DNA from: Bacteroidales bacterium
GTDB taxonomy: Bacteria > Bacteroidota > Bacteroidia > Bacteroidales > F082
DNA: 35,522 bases
Direction: 5' to 3'
NCBI GenBank assembly: GCA_017549605.1
Contig: JAFYUH010000045.1
Location: 1-35,522 of the forward strand
Part shown: positions 1 through 10,385 of the stretch, one piece after another
Layout of the letters: the number at the start of each line of letters is the position of its first letter
Position numbering within the stretch: position 1 is the stretch's first letter
Notes under the pieces: model-generated
What the model was told of the DNA's origin: nothing
What the model saw: the letters and a program-made list of their open reading frames with translations, nothing else
Databases searched by the model: none
Program-made: the position numbers and the translations under genes

Positions 1-808
<808 letters not shown>

Positions 809-811
<3 letters not shown>

Positions 812-840
812 TGCATAATTCGTAATGCATAATTCATAAT
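809..840. repeat. AT-rich spacer repeat (TAATGCATAATTC family)
   Basis: Directly after the eno stop, the spacer holds overlapping copies of TAATGCATAATTC and TAATTCATAAT. The same family recurs between exbD and tolQ (about 22887-22927). It looks like a dispersed non-coding simple repeat; no function is visible. Confidence 0.6.
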
Positions 841-842
841 AG

Positions 843-869
843 AACCGCTCAGTAATGGGCGGTTTTTTT
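843..869 (+). terminator. Rho-independent terminator of eno
   Basis: The stem AACCGCTC / GGGCGGTT (8 bp with one G-T pair) encloses the 6-nt loop AGTAAT and runs straight into seven T's. It lies about 30 nt after the eno stop on the same strand. Confidence 0.9.
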
Positions 870-1245
870 GTTTGAACTAATAACTAAAGCTACGGGCAAT
901 GTGCCTTGAGTAATGAGCATTTTTGTCCAAAGCTTATGGCAAAAAAAAGAGAAAGAAAATTCTTTTGTTTTCAACAAAAAGTATTACTTTAGCGGTTGAT
1001 AGTAAACCGTAATGTCAAAATTTATTTTAAATATTAAAGATAGCAATTTGCTAGTTGGAGTTGATTCTAACTATTTGACAGTTACGATTTTACCCCCCCG
1101 TTGCGGATTTGTGAGCCAAGCTCCAAATATAAGCTAAATCATATTGAATCTTATTTGAAAATCATTGACAAGGTGCGATTTCGTGCCTTGCGGTGGCGTA
1201 TTGTCTCTAATTGAAATTCATTAACATTAAAATATACTAATTATC
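870..1245. other. Intergenic leader region upstream of the S8 protease operon
   Basis: This 376-bp stretch has no convincing ORF. It contains a possible promoter on + (TTTTG near 963-967, TACTTTAG near 985-992; a weak match to the Bacteroidetes consensus), a palindrome TAGCAATTTGCTA at 1041-1053, an imperfect inverted repeat TAGTT...AACTA at 1052-1073, a run of seven C's near 1091, and a CAAGG...CCTTG hairpin near 1170-1191. These could be the promoter and operator of the secreted-protein operon starting at 1246. The assignment is inferred; only the repeats themselves are seen. Confidence 0.4.
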
Positions 1246-4200
1246 ATGAAAAGAATCTTTACTTTAATGTTTGTCCTTGCAGCTGCTTTTTGTGGCTTTG
1301 CTCAGGACAGAAACAATGAGGATGAAGTTGTAAAAATTGACTTTATGAATCATTACAATTCTGTTGAAGGGGAAATCATTGTCAAGTTTGCTGACAACAG
1401 CTCTTTCAGACTGGATTATGATAGAAACGACAATCTGCGCACTACAGGCATGAGCTCTGTCGATAAGGCATTTGAGAAGTTTAATGTTACTTCTATCAAA
1501 CAGCTTTGCCCAAGCGATGAGAAGAGACGCGATTTCCGTACTTCAAAGAGCTATAATGGTGCTGATGTTGTTGAACGTGACCTAAGCCGTCTTTGCTTGG
1601 TGAAGATTGAACCAGATGCAAGCAGAGCACAGGATGCTGATTACAACATACAAGCTCTCACACAAGAACTTATTGAGACCTTCAATGAGATGGAAGAAGT
1701 TGAGTTTGCGGAGCCAAACTTTATTATGTACGCTTTGGGCGTAGAGACACCAAGTCTCCAAGTCTCCAAGACACCAAGTTATGAGGGAGATGAAACCAGA
1801 GATCCTAGTTATGAATATTTTGGCTACAAAACTTATAGAAAAGAACCATACTATAGCAAACAATGGGGCATTACTGCTACAAAAATTAATGAGTTATGGC
1901 AGGCTTATGAAGAAGATTATGATGAAAAACCTAATACAGACCGTCCTGTTATTGCTATCCTTGATACAGGTGTTGATATTGAACACCCTGACCTTAAAGA
2001 TAATATCTGGACCAATCCTAATGAAATAGGCAACAACTATGATGATGACAAAAATGGTTTTAAAGATGATATTCATGGATGGGATTTTGTAAACAAGACA
2101 GGCGACGTACGTGACTACAACAGCCATGGTACACACTGTGCTGGTATTGCTGCTGCTGTTGGTGACAACGGCAAAGGTATTGTAGGTGCTAATCCTAATG
2201 CTTATATTATGCCTATTACAGTTTTACAAAGCAATGGATCTGGAGCTATCTCAACTCTTATTGAAGGTGTTAACTACGCTAAGAACAATGGCGCTGATAT
2301 TATCAGTATGAGTCTTGGTACATACGCTTACTCAATAGCTCTTGAACAGGCATTGGCACAGGCATACCAAAATAGTGTTCTTGTTGCAGCAGCTGGTAAT
2401 GATGGCGCTTATATCGACCCAAGATGTACACCTCCTGGTGTTCCTTCTGGTGCAATGTACCCTGCAGCATTTACTTTCGTACTCGGTGTACAGGCAACAC
2501 AGGAAAAAGCAGGGGACTGCGGATATCTTGCTTGTTTCTCTAACTACGACTGTGACGGTCCTTCATTCTCTCAATATAGTGAGGAACAATTATATAATTA
2601 CGAGTTGTCAGCTCCTGGCGTGAAGATTATTAGTACTATACCTAATGGTAAATATAAAGAGTTAAATGGTACCTCAATGGCATGTCCTTTAGTTGCTGGT
2701 GGTATTTCAGCTCTTATGGTTGCTAAAGAATATCCTTCACAGGAAATGCTCTGGGGTGATCTTATAAACTATTCTGGTAACCATGTCGACTTTAAAGCTT
2801 GTTATGAGGCAGGACCAGCGCCAGCTCAATTGCAAATGGTTACATATCAGTTGACAGATGAAGAAGGCGACGGCGACGGACGCCCAGATGCCGGTGAGAC
2901 AATGTATTTATATCCTACATTACGTACAACATGGGGCGCAGCAGAAGATATCACATACTGGCTCGAATTTGACGAATATGAAGACGACAGAACTATAGAA
3001 TTTATTGAAAATGATAATATAGACTTCGGACATAATCTTTCAGCTTACGCCAAGAGCAAGGCTGTTAACCCTATTAAGTTAAAGATATCTGATAATGTTG
3101 TTGATGGACGTTATATAAATTTGGTCTTGAAAGCAGCTTGTACTAATGCTGAAGAAGTTATGGAATATCCATTTACAATACAAGTTGAAAACGGAGTTGA
3201 ACTCAAAGGTCTTATTGATGATGATATGACTCTCAGCCCTAATGTTCATTATATTGTTACAGAAACTCTCGGTGTTACAGAAGGTACAACTCTTACTATC
3301 TTGCCTGGTACTGTGATAAAATTTAAAGATGGCGTAGCATTACATAATAATGGTAAAATAGTTGCTAAAGGTGAACCTGGCAATATGATTACATTTACAA
3401 AGACTGACTTGGGCGTTAGTTATTATGATTTGAATCTAAGACATAATGACACCTTGTCTTATTGTATAATAGAATATGCTAATATTAAGCAAAAGACTTC
3501 TTCAACTCATTATTTCTGCTTTGAAGAGGGTGATGAAGAACATGCTTATTTTGCTCAAATCTTAGGAGATAATGTAAGCGATGTGGGTATAGCATATACA
3601 AAAACATGTTTGATTGATAATTGTGTCTTGAGATATAACAGAACTATAGGTTCATTTAATATTACAAATTCTAATTTGGTATATAATAACACAAATTATA
3701 ATCCAGTTAGTCTTCCTACATTCTCTACAGGTATTAGTTCATATTATTACCATCCTTCAATTATAAGTGCAAGTAATAATGTAATTGAAAATTATTATAA
3801 TTCTAGTAATAAGACATATTATAGTAGCAGTAATAAATTAGGTCATGTGTTGCTGGGTAATGTTTATAGCAACTACATTGCTAATAGTTATGGTAATATG
3901 GTTTCACCTTATAATATTGGAACTACAGGTAATGAAATGATTAAGTTGTCTGCCAAAGGAACTTACCTTGGTTCTTCAAAGGATGAGATCATTAGCAATA
4001 GTATATATGATATAAATACTCCTAATTCAACATCTCTTAATGACATTGAAGCAAGTACAGCAGAACGTCGTCCAGCAGTGTTAGCTCATGGTATCGTTTG
4101 GAAGGTTCTCGTCAATGGCAAGGATGCTCAGGATGAGTTTGAGGAAGTCACTCCTTTAGGTGTTGGTCGTCATAAGTTTGAGGTTTATTTCAACAGACCA

Positions 4201-5541
4201 ATGAACACATCTGTAGCTCCTATGGTGGCAATGGGTGTGCGTCCTCCTTATACTCAGAATGCTATCGCAACAGATGGCTGCTGGAATGAAGATGGTACAA
4301 TTTATACTGTATATCTGGATTTAGACGCTTCAGCAGTGACAGACGGTCTCAACCGTATCTATGTGGCTAATGCGGAAGACAACGAATATTTTGAAATTCC
4401 TTTTGAAAACAAGCGCTTCAACGTACAGGTTGCTGCTGCTGGTTCAATGAGTACAGGCTTTGAGGCTACAGCTGGCATCGGCAAGATTGAGTTGAAATGG
4501 GAAAATGATTCTACTTATTTCAATGACCACCTCGGCTGGAATATGTATCGTTATCAGAAAAATGAAAGAGGTAATACTGATACTATTCTCATCAATAAGG
4601 AAATGATAACAGACACAGTGTTTACAGACTTTGATGTCGTTCCTGGTGAACGTTACTACTATTATTATAAGACATTGCGTACAAACCTCACAGAGAGTGA
4701 AGCTTCTAGAAATGTTTCTACTGTTCCTCTTACAGCTCAGCCTGGTGATGCTAACGGCAGCTTGAAGGTTGACGTGGCAGATATCGTTACTGTGGTGGCT
4801 TATATCACAGGTGATGCTCCTCAGCCTTTTATCTTTGGTGCTGCAGACATTAACGGCGACGGTGAAATTGATGTTATGGATATCGTTAGAATAGTTAATA
4901 TCATAGTGTCTGGCAGAGCTGATGCTGATAATGCTTCTCAAGCTACAGCTAAATATTCTATAGTGGATGGTATCTTGTATGTTGACACTCCTGTAGAACT
5001 TGCTGGTGTACAGGTTTACTTTAACTGCAACGAAAGCAATATTATCGAGCCTCTCATGGCAATGGATAAGTTTGAACAGGTCGGTCAGTTTGTTGATGAC
5101 GGAAGATATATGTTCATGGCTTATAGCCTAAGCGGTGAAAAACTCAGCCCTGGCAAACACGCTATCTTGAGAATTAATGGCGCTGCCGATTTGGATGACA
5201 TGATTCTTGCAGATGCATTGGGTGCAAATGTTCTCGCAATAGAAGAGTCAATGGGTATTGATGATAATGAAATATTCTTCCTCAATGCGGCTTATCCAAA
5301 TCCATTCAGCAATAGCATTACAATACCTTATATAATAGGCGCAAATGAAGGCGAAGTCTGCTTGAGCATTACTAATGTTATGGGTCAGGAAGTGGAAAGG
5401 GTTTCATTCGGCAAGCAGAGCTGCGGAGAATACAGTTATGAATGGCAACCTAAGTCAGATGCTCCAACCGGTATATACATTATTAATATGTATGTCAACG
5501 GAAATATGATGCATAGAGAGAAAGTAGTTTATATGAAATAA
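1246..5541 (+). CDS. Secreted S8 (subtilisin-like) protease with dockerin and T9SS sorting domain
   Basis: A 1431-residue exported serine protease, probably surface-anchored. Residues 1-19 are a signal peptide ending GFAQ, and about 20-165 are a propeptide-like region. The S8 domain spans about 205-515 with Asp240 (ILDTGVD), His294 (HGTHCAG) and Ser477 (GTSMACP); the oxyanion Asn is in AAGNDG. The catalytic triad is intact. Next come beta-rich segments, including a beta-helix-like stretch rich in Asn/Tyr (about 690-940). A type I dockerin with two Ca-binding repeats follows (about 1166-1223: GDANGSLKVDVADI and ADINGDGEIDVMDI). After it is a small cohesin-like region, and from about 1340 a T9SS CTD with the usual AYPNPF motif and GIYIINMYVNG near the end. 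Residues 166-179 are encoded by a repeat also found in the following spacer. It is the first gene of a four-gene run; the next gene encodes cohesin-like domains. The physiological substrate is unknown. Confidence 0.92.
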   Translation: MKRIFTLMFVLAAAFCGFAQDRNNEDEVVKIDFMNHYNSVEGEIIVKFADNSSFRLDYDRNDNLRTTGMSSVDKAFEKFNVTSIKQLCPSDEKRRDFRTSKSYNGADVVERDLSRLCLVKIEPDASRAQDADYNIQALTQELIETFNEMEEVEFAEPNFIMYALGVETPSLQVSKTPSYEGDETRDPSYEYFGYKTYRKEPYYSKQWGITATKINELWQAYEEDYDEKPNTDRPVIAILDTGVDIEHPDLKDNIWTNPNEIGNNYDDDKNGFKDDIHGWDFVNKTGDVRDYNSHGTHCAGIAAAVGDNGKGIVGANPNAYIMPITVLQSNGSGAISTLIEGVNYAKNNGADIISMSLGTYAYSIALEQALAQAYQNSVLVAAAGNDGAYIDPRCTPPGVPSGAMYPAAFTFVLGVQATQEKAGDCGYLACFSNYDCDGPSFSQYSEEQLYNYELSAPGVKIISTIPNGKYKELNGTSMACPLVAGGISALMVAKEYPSQEMLWGDLINYSGNHVDFKACYEAGPAPAQLQMVTYQLTDEEGDGDGRPDAGETMYLYPTLRTTWGAAEDITYWLEFDEYEDDRTIEFIENDNIDFGHNLSAYAKSKAVNPIKLKISDNVVDGRYINLVLKAACTNAEEVMEYPFTIQVENGVELKGLIDDDMTLSPNVHYIVTETLGVTEGTTLTILPGTVIKFKDGVALHNNGKIVAKGEPGNMITFTKTDLGVSYYDLNLRHNDTLSYCIIEYANIKQKTSSTHYFCFEEGDEEHAYFAQILGDNVSDVGIAYTKTCLIDNCVLRYNRTIGSFNITNSNLVYNNTNYNPVSLPTFSTGISSYYYHPSIISASNNVIENYYNSSNKTYYSSSNKLGHVLLGNVYSNYIANSYGNMVSPYNIGTTGNEMIKLSAKGTYLGSSKDEIISNSIYDINTPNSTSLNDIEASTAERRPAVLAHGIVWKVLVNGKDAQDEFEEVTPLGVGRHKFEVYFNRPMNTSVAPMVAMGVRPPYTQNAIATDGCWNEDGTIYTVYLDLDASAVTDGLNRIYVANAEDNEYFEIPFENKRFNVQVAAAGSMSTGFEATAGIGKIELKWENDSTYFNDHLGWNMYRYQKNERGNTDTILINKEMITDTVFTDFDVVPGERYYYYYKTLRTNLTESEASRNVSTVPLTAQPGDANGSLKVDVADIVTVVAYITGDAPQPFIFGAADINGDGEIDVMDIVRIVNIIVSGRADADNASQATAKYSIVDGILYVDTPVELAGVQVYFNCNESNIIEPLMAMDKFEQVGQFVDDGRYMFMAYSLSGEKLSPGKHAILRINGAADLDDMILADALGANVLAIEESMGIDDNEIFFLNAAYPNPFSNSITIPYIIGANEGEVCLSITNVMGQEVERVSFGKQSCGEYSYEWQPKSDAPTGIYIINMYVNGNMMHREKVVYMK
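1741..1782 (+). repeat. In-frame CACCAAG/CTCCAAG repeat inside the protease gene
   Basis: Within the protease ORF, DNA built from CACCAAGT and CTCCAAG units encodes VETPSLQVSKTPSY (residues 166-179), between the propeptide and the catalytic domain. The same units form the large hairpin after this gene's stop (5540-5616). This suggests a spacer-type repeat was inserted, or expanded, in frame in a linker. Confidence 0.7.
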
Positions 5542-5616
5542 GTCACCAAGACGCCAAGACTCCGAGTCACCAAGAATAAGACTCAGTGACTTGGAGACTC
5601 GGTGACTTGGTGTCTT
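5540..5616. repeat. Long imperfect inverted repeat of CACCAAG-type units
   Basis: The 89-bp spacer between two co-directional genes is almost filled by two arms (5540-5574 and 5584-5616) made of repeated CACCAAG/GCCAAG/CTCCAAG words. The second arm is close to the reverse complement of the first (about 33 positions, some 7 mismatches by eye). The transcript could form a long hairpin. There is no T-tract after it on the + strand, so it is more likely a processing or stability element, or simply a selfish repeat, than a terminator. Confidence 0.75.
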
Positions 5617-5630
5617 AAAAAAGAAAAATC

Positions 5631-8042
5631 ATGAAAAAAATATTATTAATCTTACTGCTAGCTCATATCTCCGTACTGAACGCTCAGGTTGTGGCTCTTA
5701 AGAATCAGGTTGAGGGGAATGGCATTACGCTTTCTTCTGCAGAGGGCGCTCCTGGTGATGTCGTGGAGTTTGAGCTGTCGGTGAAAAATATGGAGGCTTT
5801 TGTGGCTTTTCAGACAGAGATACCTCTTGGAGACAATCTCAGCTATGTGGAGAATTCTGCTGTCTTGTATAGAAACGCAGACCATGAGTTGGTGGCTTCA
5901 GTGGTGAATGGCGTACTTAAGATATATGCCTTCTCGCTGTCTAATTCAGAATTTCAAGATAATGATGGAAAGATTGCCTCATTCCAATTGAAATTCGGAA
6001 CTAATCCTGGAATCTTCACATTGAGCAATACAAAGGCTAAGATTGTAAATATAGCAGGAGATGAACTGTCATTGTCAACAGTTGATGGTATTGTGAGCAT
6101 AGTCACGCCTAAAGCTGAGATAACAACACCTCAACTAGACTATGGCCATACCCCGATAAGAAAGACTTATACAAAAACACTTACAGTGAAGAATGTCGGC
6201 AATGCAACTCTTACAATAACAGAGATTCTGTTCTCTGATGCAAGTTTGTCGTGTCCTTCATTTACAAAAAGGGAAGTGTATGCAGGAAACAGCGCTTCGT
6301 TCAGCATAGAATATGCTCCAGTCGTGTCAGGTAAAGTGACTTATGAGATAACTGTCGTTTCCAATGCTTCTAACGGAAATATTAAGGCCACTGTGACAGC
6401 AGATCCGTATTCTGTAAATGAGCTGCATCTCGACCAGATTTCTGGATATTGCGATAGCGTTATCGACTATAATGTAAGGATAAACAATATGGATGAGATG
6501 TGTGGTTTTCAGTTTTATGTTAAGATGCCTGCAGCTTTGCAGTATCAGACAGGAAGCATGGAACTGTCATCGAGAAAGACAGATCATATCGGTACAGCTA
6601 GCATGAGAAATGACACTTTGGTTGTGATGGCCTATTCTCCTTCAAATGCAGCTTTCTCAGATAACGATGGCGTAATAGCAACTCTTAAGATAAAGATAAA
6701 AGGCAATAGCGGTTATCATTATCTATATCCTAAAAACGTTATCATAGTGAATGCAGCGGCTGAGAATGTGATGTCTGCTTCCTATAATGGATACGTCAAT
6801 GTGAGGTCTCCAAAAATAAGTGTCAGCTCAACTCATGAATTCGCTGCATCATCGGTGACAGAGACAACAGCTGAAAATTTTTCAATAAAGAACAATGGTA
6901 ATGCTCCATTGAGAATAGACAGCATACAATTTACTCGTGACTATCTTTTTACTACTACAGAATTTCCTTTGGTGATAAACGATTATTCAAGTTCGAATAT
7001 AAATATTAGTTGCAGTAAAAATACAGAAGGTAATTTCTCTGGCGTAATGAGAATCTATAGCAATGATGCATCGAACGGTTTGATGCTTGTCAATATCAGT
7101 GGCAATAGATATGAACCTAATGAATTGCAGCTTAATCATGAAGTTATCACAAGTTTGGATTATTTGGATGTTGTTGTAAATCTCAATAACTATTCAGAAC
7201 TGACAGCTTTACAAGCAGACTTTACTTTCCAAAGTGAATATTATACATTGTCGAATAGCGATGTCACATTGACAGAACGCTGCTCAGGTTACAGCAAGAC
7301 AGCTGTTGCTATCAAAGACAATACCTTTAAGATATTGGTGTTCTCTATGAGCAATGAAATTATCAAAGGCAATGACGGTGCAGTGTTGAAAATAAGACTT
7401 AGAAGAAAAGAAGGTGCTACAAATGAGACTGCTGCCGTAAGCATTGGCAATGTCGTGCTAAGCGATGTCAAAGGTAACAACAAGAATTCAGGCGTGGGTA
7501 TGTCAAAGACAATAGAGTTGATAAGCACGCATAGCATAGAACTGAAACAAGGCTGGAACTGGTATTCTACATTCATCGATATGAATGGCGAAGAAGGCCT
7601 TGATGCTTTGAAAGAATCGCTTGGCAACAATGCTGGGATAATAAAATCACAGACCGAATTTACATTATATTATGATGAGCAAGGTGTGTGGGACGGTTCT
7701 TTGAAATCATACGACAATAAGATTTTCTATATGATAAATATGCTTGATCCTATGACAGTGGAAATGCGTGGAGTTGTGACTGATATGTCGAATTACGAGA
7801 TTATCATTAAACCAGGCTGGAACTGGATCAACTATTCCAACAATGAAGGAAGGACTATTAATGAAGTCAATTTTGGGTTCACTCCTACAGAAGGAGACCT
7901 TATCAAATCGCAGACTGAGTTCGCAAAGTATTATGAAGGATTTGGATGGGATGGATCATTGAAAATGCTTGAATCAGGTGGCGCTTATATGTATTATAGC
8001 AGCGATTTGGAAAATAACATTATGTCTTTTAAAAAACAATAA
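5631..8042 (+). CDS. Exported protein with three cohesin-like domains and two C-terminal GWNW repeats
   Basis: 803 residues. The signal peptide is 1-19 (ends VLNAQ). Three cohesin-like domains (about 20-157, 258-393, 495-633) share the pattern GDVVEFELSVKNM..FVAFQ, Y(S/P)LSNSEFQDNDGKIASFQLK and a following I.IVNAAG strand. Between them lie two Ig-like domains of the HYDIN/choice-of-anchor type (about 158-257 and 394-494; LTVKNVGNATL, FSIKNNGNAPL). The C-terminus has two tandem ~70-residue units with GWNWYS or GWNWIN, then IKSQTEF..YY and WDGSLK. No T9SS CTD is recognisable, so anchoring is unclear. It lies 89 bp after a dockerin-bearing protease and 15 bp before the next exported protein. Cohesin-like domains in Bacteroidetes do not always bind dockerins, so a scaffold role is inference. 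No enzymatic motif is seen. Confidence 0.8.
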   Translation: MKKILLILLLAHISVLNAQVVALKNQVEGNGITLSSAEGAPGDVVEFELSVKNMEAFVAFQTEIPLGDNLSYVENSAVLYRNADHELVASVVNGVLKIYAFSLSNSEFQDNDGKIASFQLKFGTNPGIFTLSNTKAKIVNIAGDELSLSTVDGIVSIVTPKAEITTPQLDYGHTPIRKTYTKTLTVKNVGNATLTITEILFSDASLSCPSFTKREVYAGNSASFSIEYAPVVSGKVTYEITVVSNASNGNIKATVTADPYSVNELHLDQISGYCDSVIDYNVRINNMDEMCGFQFYVKMPAALQYQTGSMELSSRKTDHIGTASMRNDTLVVMAYSPSNAAFSDNDGVIATLKIKIKGNSGYHYLYPKNVIIVNAAAENVMSASYNGYVNVRSPKISVSSTHEFAASSVTETTAENFSIKNNGNAPLRIDSIQFTRDYLFTTTEFPLVINDYSSSNINISCSKNTEGNFSGVMRIYSNDASNGLMLVNISGNRYEPNELQLNHEVITSLDYLDVVVNLNNYSELTALQADFTFQSEYYTLSNSDVTLTERCSGYSKTAVAIKDNTFKILVFSMSNEIIKGNDGAVLKIRLRRKEGATNETAAVSIGNVVLSDVKGNNKNSGVGMSKTIELISTHSIELKQGWNWYSTFIDMNGEEGLDALKESLGNNAGIIKSQTEFTLYYDEQGVWDGSLKSYDNKIFYMINMLDPMTVEMRGVVTDMSNYEIIIKPGWNWINYSNNEGRTINEVNFGFTPTEGDLIKSQTEFAKYYEGFGWDGSLKMLESGGAYMYYSSDLENNIMSFKKQ

Positions 8043-8057
8043 AATAAAAATCATACA

Positions 8058-10376
8058 ATGAAAAGAATTTTAGTTATTCTAATTTTATTAATATCTAAAT
8101 TAGCTTATCCGATAGAGCAGTATTGGTATGCCAATGAGAAAGCTTTCGAGCATAGCATGAATGTTACCGCTACGATTTATGTGGATAATGAGGAACAGCA
8201 GAATGAAATGTTGGAACTGGCGGCTTTCTGTGGTAAAGAACTGAGAGGTAGCGCATTGCCAGATGTGTCTATTGTGACTGACAAACTCGTTTATTCACTT
8301 ACCGTTTATGGCAATGAGGATAACGAACCATTGACATTCAAATTATATGACCATTCCGCAAATAAAGAGTCAGAATTGATATGTTCACAGACTCTGGAAT
8401 TCAGAATAAATGGAATTATTGGAGATGCTATCACTCCATATATAGTCTGTTTTAAAGAACCAACACCTTGCTTTACAGGCAATGGCTCTTGGAATGAAAG
8501 CTCTAATTGGGAAAATTCAAAAAAACCTACAGCCGAGACTGATGCTATTATAGATGGTGATGCTGTCATCAATGGAAATGTGACGGTTAATTCTTTAGTG
8601 ATTAACGAAGGCAAATCGCTTACAATAGAAAATGGTGCTGTGTTAACTGTAAATGGCACTTTGACAAATACTGATGTAAATGCATTGGTGCTTGAAGAAG
8701 GCGGACAGATATTCCAGAATAGCGATAATGTGGCTGCAACATTCAGAAATAATATAGAAAATCCAACAGGTAACTGGGGAGAAGAGGACAAGACCGGCTG
8801 GCAGTTCGTTGCTTCTCCTGTATCAAATGCAAACGTCAACGGATTTATACCTGCAAGCGGAGACTACGACCTTTATATGTATGACGGTACAAAAGAACAG
8901 CAATGGGTTAACTTCAAACAATTGGGCTCTGTGTCTTACGACTTCAGTTCAAATCCTTTCAATAATGGATGGACTAGCATCGATGCTGATGGGGATGGAA
9001 ACGACTGGACATATCAATCACGTTCTAAATATATGTATTCTGTTACCTATAATGATATGTTGGGTGATATTTATGCAGAAAATTACTTTGTCTCTCCAAA
9101 AATAAGCATCAGTGATGGAACCATGTTGAGTTTCAAAGTACGTTGTACTAATAATGAATTTTATCCGGAAACGTTTAAAATACTTTTGTCTGAAGGTTCT
9201 AATACCCACCCAGATGATTTCAATATTGAAGTGGAAAATTATATCATAGAAAATACTTCATTTCAAACTTACACTTATGATTTAAGCAAATATGCTGGCA
9301 AAGATGTCTATGTGGCATTTTATCATTATGTGGCTCCTGAAAATTTTGGTTCGGAACAACTGATTATAGATGACGTTGAATTTATTAACGAAAACTATTT
9401 CGAAAGCGGCAGAGGATATCTCGTCTCATATCAGTCAGAGTCTGTTTCAGATTTCAAGGGTGAACTCAACAATGAGCCTTCATATAAAATAAAGACAAAT
9501 GCTTATTCATCATCTGACAATCTCGCAAACTTCAGTCTTTTAGGCAACCCATATCCATTTGACATTGACTGGAAAGCTAATGTTGCTGTAGAAGGCGTCT
9601 ATGACGGCTATGCTATGGTTGATAGCAAGGACGGAAGCTACAAATACTACACAGACGGCTTTATCAGAACAGGCGAGGGCTTTATGGTAAAATCTGTCGA
9701 CGGTTCAAATAACGAAGTGACAATCTCGAAAACAAAAACAAGAAGCCTTGCAGAAGATAGCTATATTAACATAGTGTCAACTGGCAAGAACGGCAGCGAC
9801 AACCTCATCATCCGTTTCGGCGAAAATGAGAATGGCGGATTCCAGAAAATGGAAAACTTCAACAAGGGTGTTGCATTGCTGTATGTCAATGACGACAAAT
9901 ACAGCTATGGTATCTACAGCTATAGCAATGACGTTACAGAGATACCAGTGCATTTTGAAGCAAAAGAAATGGGTACATATACATTGACATTCGATATCCA
10001 AGGTGAGTTTGAAAGCCTTTATCTGTTAGATAAGGCAACTGGCGTAAGTGTCAATATGCTTTTAGAAAAAGAATATTCATTTATGGCAAATGCCAATGAC
10101 CTGACATCACGTTTCGTTATTACAACTAACGTAGGTACTACTCCAGACTCAGTACAGAATTTTGTTTATGTCAGCAATTCGGAATTGATAGTTAACGATA
10201 TCAATGGCAATGCTGCTATAAATATTTATGATGTCTTGGGACGTTGCGTTTATGAAACCAACTGTACAGATGCCATGAATCATATTTCAATGGAAGTCTT
10301 TAATGCCGGAGCCTATATCATTCAGAAAATAGATGATAAAGGTGTCAGAACACAGAAGTTTGTATTTAACAGATAA
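8058..10376 (+). CDS. T9SS-exported protein with nested cleaved-adhesin domain and sorting domain
   Basis: 772 residues. The signal peptide is about 1-18. An N-terminal beta domain (about 19-135) contains AAFCGKELRG and the pattern LTFKLYDH, common in Bacteroidetes secreted proteins. About 137-245 is a short G8/beta-helix-like stretch (GNGSWNESSNW, then repeated VNG turns). From about 247 comes a GWQFVASPVS domain that resumes at ESGRGYLVSY (about 447). Between those halves (about 299-442) sits a segment resembling the cleaved-adhesin family of gingipain haemagglutinins (NNGWTSIDADGDGNDW ... ENYFVSPKISI ... DLSKYAGKDVYVAFYH ... LIIDDVEF). A T9SS CTD covers about 702-772 (INIYDVLGRCVYE, FNAGAYIIQKID). 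The gene is 15 bp after its upstream neighbour and 9 bp before the next, so an operon is likely. The role is probably surface binding or adhesion; the ligand is unknown. Confidence 0.82.
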   Translation: MKRILVILILLISKLAYPIEQYWYANEKAFEHSMNVTATIYVDNEEQQNEMLELAAFCGKELRGSALPDVSIVTDKLVYSLTVYGNEDNEPLTFKLYDHSANKESELICSQTLEFRINGIIGDAITPYIVCFKEPTPCFTGNGSWNESSNWENSKKPTAETDAIIDGDAVINGNVTVNSLVINEGKSLTIENGAVLTVNGTLTNTDVNALVLEEGGQIFQNSDNVAATFRNNIENPTGNWGEEDKTGWQFVASPVSNANVNGFIPASGDYDLYMYDGTKEQQWVNFKQLGSVSYDFSSNPFNNGWTSIDADGDGNDWTYQSRSKYMYSVTYNDMLGDIYAENYFVSPKISISDGTMLSFKVRCTNNEFYPETFKILLSEGSNTHPDDFNIEVENYIIENTSFQTYTYDLSKYAGKDVYVAFYHYVAPENFGSEQLIIDDVEFINENYFESGRGYLVSYQSESVSDFKGELNNEPSYKIKTNAYSSSDNLANFSLLGNPYPFDIDWKANVAVEGVYDGYAMVDSKDGSYKYYTDGFIRTGEGFMVKSVDGSNNEVTISKTKTRSLAEDSYINIVSTGKNGSDNLIIRFGENENGGFQKMENFNKGVALLYVNDDKYSYGIYSYSNDVTEIPVHFEAKEMGTYTLTFDIQGEFESLYLLDKATGVSVNMLLEKEYSFMANANDLTSRFVITTNVGTTPDSVQNFVYVSNSELIVNDINGNAAINIYDVLGRCVYETNCTDAMNHISMEVFNAGAYIIQKIDDKGVRTQKFVFNR

Positions 10377-10385
10377 TAAGCAGCT

